64,000 nucleotides of DNA from Annona cherimola (Eukaryota > Streptophyta > Magnoliopsida > Magnoliales > Annonaceae), in NCBI GenBank assembly GCA_030490835.1, contig CM059973.1:81235221-81299220 (forward strand), read 5' to 3'. The notes under the pieces are model-generated. The model made no database searches and was not told where the DNA came from. It saw only the letters and a program-made list of their open reading frames with translations. The stretch's first letter is position 1. Every line of letters begins with the position of its first letter. Made by a program: the position numbers and the translations under genes. Positions 59,262 through 64,000 of this stretch are shown piece by piece.

Positions 59262-60690
59262 AGAACAACGTTATAAAAATCGGACCGGACAAACCGGTCC
59301 GATCAAGAACCGGCCTACAGTCCTGCTCAATTTTTCCGGTCCGGTTGCTTACCACCAAATCACACGAAGCGCTCAAACCGCGGTTCTACCAGGAAAATCG
59401 GTCTGATATGGTTCGACCGATTCGAGCAAGCCTAAAAAGCCATCTCGAAGAATTTTCTGCCCGCGCCTTCCCAGCCCCCTTTTTGCCGCCATTGAATTTC
59501 CCGCCACCTTAAAATGGATCTCTCAAACCTCACCCTTTGCACTCCCTAGTCATTGTCGGTCTCTCCGGCTCCTAGCCTAGCAGTGCCGCTACACCGGTCA
59601 TCTTCAGCGTCTTTGGAGGTTAAGCTCTCAACCCGACAACCCCTCCTCATCAACGGCCTTCTCAACATAGTTGATGACTTGATCCGTCCTCCTCACTGCC
59701 TCAGCTAGACATCTGCCATACTTTGTTGTCGTCTTCCCTCCATCATTGCCATTACGGCATGCAATAGCAGTCATTGCTCTTCCAGACCTGCGCCCATCAA
59801 AACTCCCTGCTCTGAAGTTCTACTCTGGTCACCAGTAATTACCAGGCCAGTCCCTGCAACGTCAATTAAATCGACAAACCCATCAGCCATTCAGCCCAAC
59901 GAATTGGTAATCCATTCTTTCTTCATCCTTTCTTCGCCATCTCTGATCGACCCATCAATTTCTCTCTTTTTTAAATCAAAGCAATAATATTTCAGCACGT
60001 TGTAGTGCATTTTATAATTTATTTTCTTGATTTCATTCTATGTAATCCATCAATTAGGTCGTGGCTTCCAGTCGTGAGCATTTTATAATTTGTAGGGGTG
60101 TACGCCGCGGTGAACCATGAAGGTAACATAATTAATTTTTTTTACTGCATTTTTCTTCCTTGAAATCTAACCAACGGCTTTCTACTATTGTTCTGTTGCC
60201 ACCTTGCAGTGCAGGCAACATAATTTATTTTTTACTGCATTTTTTTTGTCTTCACTGAAATCTAACTAACAATTTTCTACTATTGTTTTGTTGCAGACTT
60301 CAGTCCGGGCATGCAGCTAGTCTAGCACACTACAATCTATGCTCAGGACGGGTAATGAAGTTGATTTTTTCTGATTAGTTAATGAATTTTAATATTAATA
60401 TGTTAATATTTGTGCTTGTTAATGATTTTGAAAATATTCTATTAATTTTTCTTTAATATTGTTGTGATGATTACTCTTACCTATGGACTTAGGAGTTGTG
60501 AAAATATAATTTACCAATATTTATGAATATATAATTAATTAAAAATAATTAAACATTTATGACATCATAAATATTTGATGATGACATTATCGGTTTAAAC
60601 CGGTTCAAACCAAACCAGATCATTTACTTATTCGAACAAGACAAGTTTATTTGCCGGTTTGATCACCAATTCAGTTATGATAATATTGGG
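59262..60690. repeat. Repeat with CCGGTTC-rich ends
   Basis: The left part (59280-59420) is dense in ACCGG/CCGGTCC words and the right part (60590-60680) in AAACCGGTTCAAACC words. The right end matches in reverse the left end of the repeat at 1247-2225. Inside, two ~90-bp direct copies (about 60121-60210 and 60216-60300) share TTTTTACTGCATTTTT and TTTCTACTATTGTT words and each ends with a TTGCAG-type acceptor-like motif. Between 59420 and 59900 is GC-balanced, C-rich sequence with no supported gene. Confidence 0.45.
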
Positions 60691-60734
60691 AAAGAAGGGT
60701 TTGGGTATAACAATATTTAAAAATTAAAATTATT

Positions 60735-60860
60735 AGGGTTCCCCCAACCCGGCACCGAATAGATTTCAATTGGGGCTCGAGTTCGGGCTGCAAATTTGGG
60801 CTTGAGTTGAAAGAATGGCAGTTTAAGCACCGCTACAACTCAAGCTCGGGTGCAGCCCCA
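60735..60860. repeat. Short inverted repeat with hAT-like ends
   Basis: CAATTGGGGCTCGAG on the left and CTCGGGTGCAGCCCCAATT on the right form an inverted repeat about 95 bp apart, similar in style to the ends of the hAT copies. It may be a deleted element. Confidence 0.4.
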
Positions 60861-61193
60861 ATTTTGACAAATTCATCTGTGCCGTTTGGCTGGGTGGCTG
60901 GGGTTTGCTGCATAAAATACGAATGGAGTGATGTCTCTGCACACGTGGTAGGACCCGCCATACGATTGGGTGGTCTGCAGGCGAGGATCGGACTAAGGAT
61001 CACCCATGGGAACGTACGAAGGCTGAAAGGATTGGCCTGGCAGCAGCGCGCCCGCCTGGAAATGAAAGCAAGCGGATCGATGATGACGCAATAATGCCCT
61101 CATTGCTCAGGCTACATTTTCACCTCAAACCGGCGTGCACACGGACCAACCGTAGTATATACACCCCTGGTGAGATTAAACCATCTATGCATG

Positions 61194-62957
61194 TGTAACG
61201 CCCCATTCATAAAAATACTCAATAACTAATCAACGGCGCTACACAATCATAGAAAAATTCGGCAGCATCTCCCCATAACATACAAGGGATCATATGGAAT
61301 ACATGACCTGATAATCATTACATTTCCATCTGTAACATTCAATCCTATTTATATACTTGCATCTTCATATAATAAGAACATTTTTATAGAAGGAAATCAT
61401 TACATATTTTCCTTACACAACAAACAGATATAATAGCCATGTATATGTGCATCAACAAGGATTATAATCCAATCTGAAATACCAAATACATTAAAGTTGT
61501 CAAAACGAATCCGCCTAAGTAATTGTCTACATATATGATTATCAAAAGAGCACAAGTCTAAAAGAACTGGAATCAACATATTGTGCTAGGGTCTCTCATG
61601 TTTGATCTTCAACTTGTCCCATCCTTAAGTTCTCCTTCTGGCCTGCGATCTAAAACCACAATAACAATGATATGAGTCTAAATAGACCCAGTAAGTAGAT
61701 AGTGGTTAGCACAAAGTGCAAATAAGCATAATGATGGATACTCATACAGTGATGAAGCTAATACACATGGGTCCAATACCCACTCCCAAGATCGTATACA
61801 TATAACCATACACACAAATTGACCAACACAACCAATCATCTACTCATGTCCATCAAGGGCCATGAACAACCCTCTCCTCATGTCAATCAGGGGCCATGAA
61901 CAACCCTTACAACCAACTATTTGAGATAACGCATCATACATAACAGACAATGAAACACATCGCAAACCACACATACAACATCAACACAATTCAGATACAA
62001 CACATAGATCTGTCACACAAGCATTTTATCAAACACATGATAGGCGCGAAATGAAATAACCTTCGATTCGTATTCTCTTTTGGGGCAAATCAATTCACGT
62101 CACATTTCAACAATATAAGAACTTCTAGGAAATCTTTCACATCATAAAAATCGCACATTCAAAGTAAATTTCCCATAAACCCTAACTGTTACGAACCCAT
62201 TTCCTAATACCATAGAGTCGTCAAGCTCTACATATTTCCTCTAGCCTCATGTCGTGTTCAACATAAAATTTCATCACTAAATCGAGAAAGGGCGACATCT
62301 ACTTACCTCGATCGTGATTTTCCCCAAAACAGCGACCCTAGGCTTAGCTTGCAGAGATTTGGAGCTTCCTTGATTCAAATCGATCACCTTCGAGGCAGTC
62401 AGTAGGGTTTTCTCGAAGAGATCTATTGCTAGATCGTACTGAGTAGAAGAGAAAGAAGAGAAGACGCAGAGATCGGGAAGAGAAGAAGAAGAAAAACAGT
62501 CGGGCGTGAGGTGAGAAAATGGAGTCTAACGCGCGGGCTTCGCTTCATATCGAACCCCCATCGGGTCGGGATCGGGTCCAGGACGGGTCGGAGCATGAGT
62601 CGGGTCTAATCGCATTTGGTAATTTACTCTTCCACTCCTACGACTTAAATAATTAAAATTTTCTTCAGGGGCGCTGCCCCCTGCACCCCCGCAAGGGGCG
62701 TCTCCCCCTTGACCCCCGCGACCTGACCGGGCAGGTCGAACCCCGTACCTACTCTGCGAAGGAAACAATAGTCGTAGTGCCCATCAATGGAACGCTAATC
62801 ATACATGCACATATGCACTATACATCTCCTAAATGTCGTGTCCATGTATGTTATGTATCCATTAATATCGTAAAATTCTTACTAGCATGTTCATAAATTA
62901 CCTTATAAATAGAGAAAAGTTATAATAAAAATAGAATAAAAATACCTGGTCCTCACA
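61194..62957 (-). mobile_element. Solo LTR of a retrotransposon
   Basis: The 1764-bp unit starts TGTAACGCCCC and ends GGTCCTCACA (TG...CA) and is flanked by the 5-bp duplication GCATG (61189-61193 and 62958-62962). Read in reverse it starts TGTGAGGACC and ends GGGGCGTTACA, an end style I associate with plant LTR retrotransposons, so minus orientation is likely. No gag-pol, primer-binding site or second LTR is present nearby. On the minus strand a C/T-rich leader runs into CGAG|GTAAGT (donor at 62306), and TTTTAG|ATC (acceptor at 61650) could close a 657-nt intron. Confidence 0.75.
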
Positions 62958-62993
62958 GCATGTGTACGTGCTTAAGGAAATTCTTTAATTAAA

Positions 62994-63123
62994 TTTTTTT
63001 TTTTTTTTTTTTTTTTGAGCCAGAGCACCCCGCTCAATGGCATCCGCTGGAGATGGGACTTGAATCCCGGTCGGTGGGCACGAAACCCACACGCGAAACC
63101 AACTGCCCTATGGGCAGGTTCGC
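62994..63123 (-). mobile_element. tRNA-derived SINE, minus orientation, with target duplication
   Basis: In reverse, the A-box-like TAGGGCAGTTGG (63110-63099) and the B-box-like GGGATTCAAGTCCC (63068-63055) head a ~105-bp body that ends in a ~23-nt A-run (T-run on the plus strand). Target duplication TTAATTAAA lies at 62985-62993 and 63124-63132. It sits 28 bp beyond the solo LTR. Confidence 0.75.
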
Positions 63124-63132
63124 TTAATTAAA

Positions 63133-64000
63133 AATTTTAAGATGTTACATTGACGATGAAATAAAATCTAATTATTTATTTAATTAGTAAACTAAGTTTT
63201 ATTCAGATCCAATATATGAATGATAACATTTGGAAGTGCATAACATGAACAAACAAAAAATATTTAATTTATGTATCAATTTCAAAGTTATATATTCAAT
63301 ATCGCATTCGTGTAAAACATCATTTATAGGGGATGAGTCTATAATTATTATTATTATATTTTGATTAAATGAATATAATCAATTTTCATAATTTACACAT
63401 AATTATATACATTTAAATTAGGTATAAAACACCTAAAAATATTGAATAAATTAATTTTTAATATTATATTCAAATAAATGATAGTAACGAAACGAGTAAA
63501 TAAGATTTTTGTTTAATTATCAAAGTAGGCCCAAAATGAGATGGCATGGGAAGATGCCACTTGGCATATCTCTCTAAATTATTTTGTGAGCTACATGAAA
63601 ATATATAGTTAGGAGAAAGCCAACATTTTGCAATATATTTGTAGCAAAATTTAATATTTTTATTACAAAAGACAGTTAATAGCATAATAATTATTATTGC
63701 TAAATATTTATTTTTAAAGACAATACAACAATAGATATCACAGAAAGTAAACTTTTAACAATAAGACTCATTATTAAAAGCTATAATTTTAACAATAACT
63801 TTTAAAAATTGTCACTAAAATTTTTATGATTGAATTATCTAAGGATCATGATACAGTGCTACCAGGGTACTTTGAGGCTGAATACACCCAGTGCGTTCAG
63901 TTAGTTCCGATTATATAATTTGTCTATAGCAACATCATGCATGTAAACTGTTTTGCACAGTAACAAATTTTAACGTCATTGAGTAATTCATTTTCTTGAA
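63133..64000. other. AT-rich intergenic to the window end
   Basis: The section 63180-63480 has eroded words of the Mutator-like foldback family (AAACTAAGTTTTATTCAGATCCAAT). Near 63855-63900, CCAGGGTACTTTGAGGCTGAATACACC resembles the end of foldback copy F, so another element may begin here. Confidence 0.35.

Noticed and set aside
1..64000. CRISPR arrays, operons or phage/virus genes
   Set aside because: None was seen, and none is expected in plant nuclear DNA with spliced genes. The repeats found are transposons, retroposons and simple sequence.

Overview
The window is nuclear DNA of a flowering plant. It is AT-rich and gene-poor, its genes are split by spliceosomal introns (GT...AG), and non-autonomous transposons and retroposons fill the space between genes and several of the introns. 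The proteins are plant-type: a plastid/mitochondrial methionine aminopeptidase, the leaf-development MYB factor AS1/RS2/PHAN, and a plant-style short TPX2-motif protein. I could not fix the species.

Four protein-coding genes can be supported, and all four exon chains stay in frame from start to stop. (1) Plus strand, 9866-19074: MAP1D-like methionine aminopeptidase, 10 exons, 370 aa, all metal ligands present. (2) Minus strand, 24059-25231: AS1/ROUGH SHEATH2/PHANTASTICA, intronless coding region, 390 aa, with a leader that carries two end-to-end upstream ORFs. (3) Minus strand, 39875-41976: a short TPX2-domain protein, 7 exons, 206 aa. (4) Minus strand, 47892-53408: a five-exon gene of 340 aa from a plant protein family I cannot name functionally. 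The four are functionally unrelated and do not form a cluster.

Most of the rest is mobile DNA. There are non-autonomous hAT elements with TAGGGGTG-type ends (three with clear 8-bp target duplications). There are Mutator-like foldback elements with long inverted repeats (one with a perfect 9-bp duplication inside a MAP1D intron). A set of foldback elements shares one palindromic core but carries different ends. Two loci hold dimers of a ~350-bp element embedded in (TA)n runs, each bracketed by 12-16 bp direct repeats. There are four tRNA-derived SINEs of different types, a 5'-truncated LINE tail with target duplication, a 1.76-kb solo LTR, and several 'tail-only' insertions made of little more than simple sequence between direct repeats.

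The points most worth a second look are the chained uORFs of the AS1 leader, the bracketed (TA)n dimers, the shared-core/different-ends foldback family, the tail-only insertions, and the unnamed 340-aa gene, which short-ORF scanning would miss because its exons are spread over 5.5 kb.
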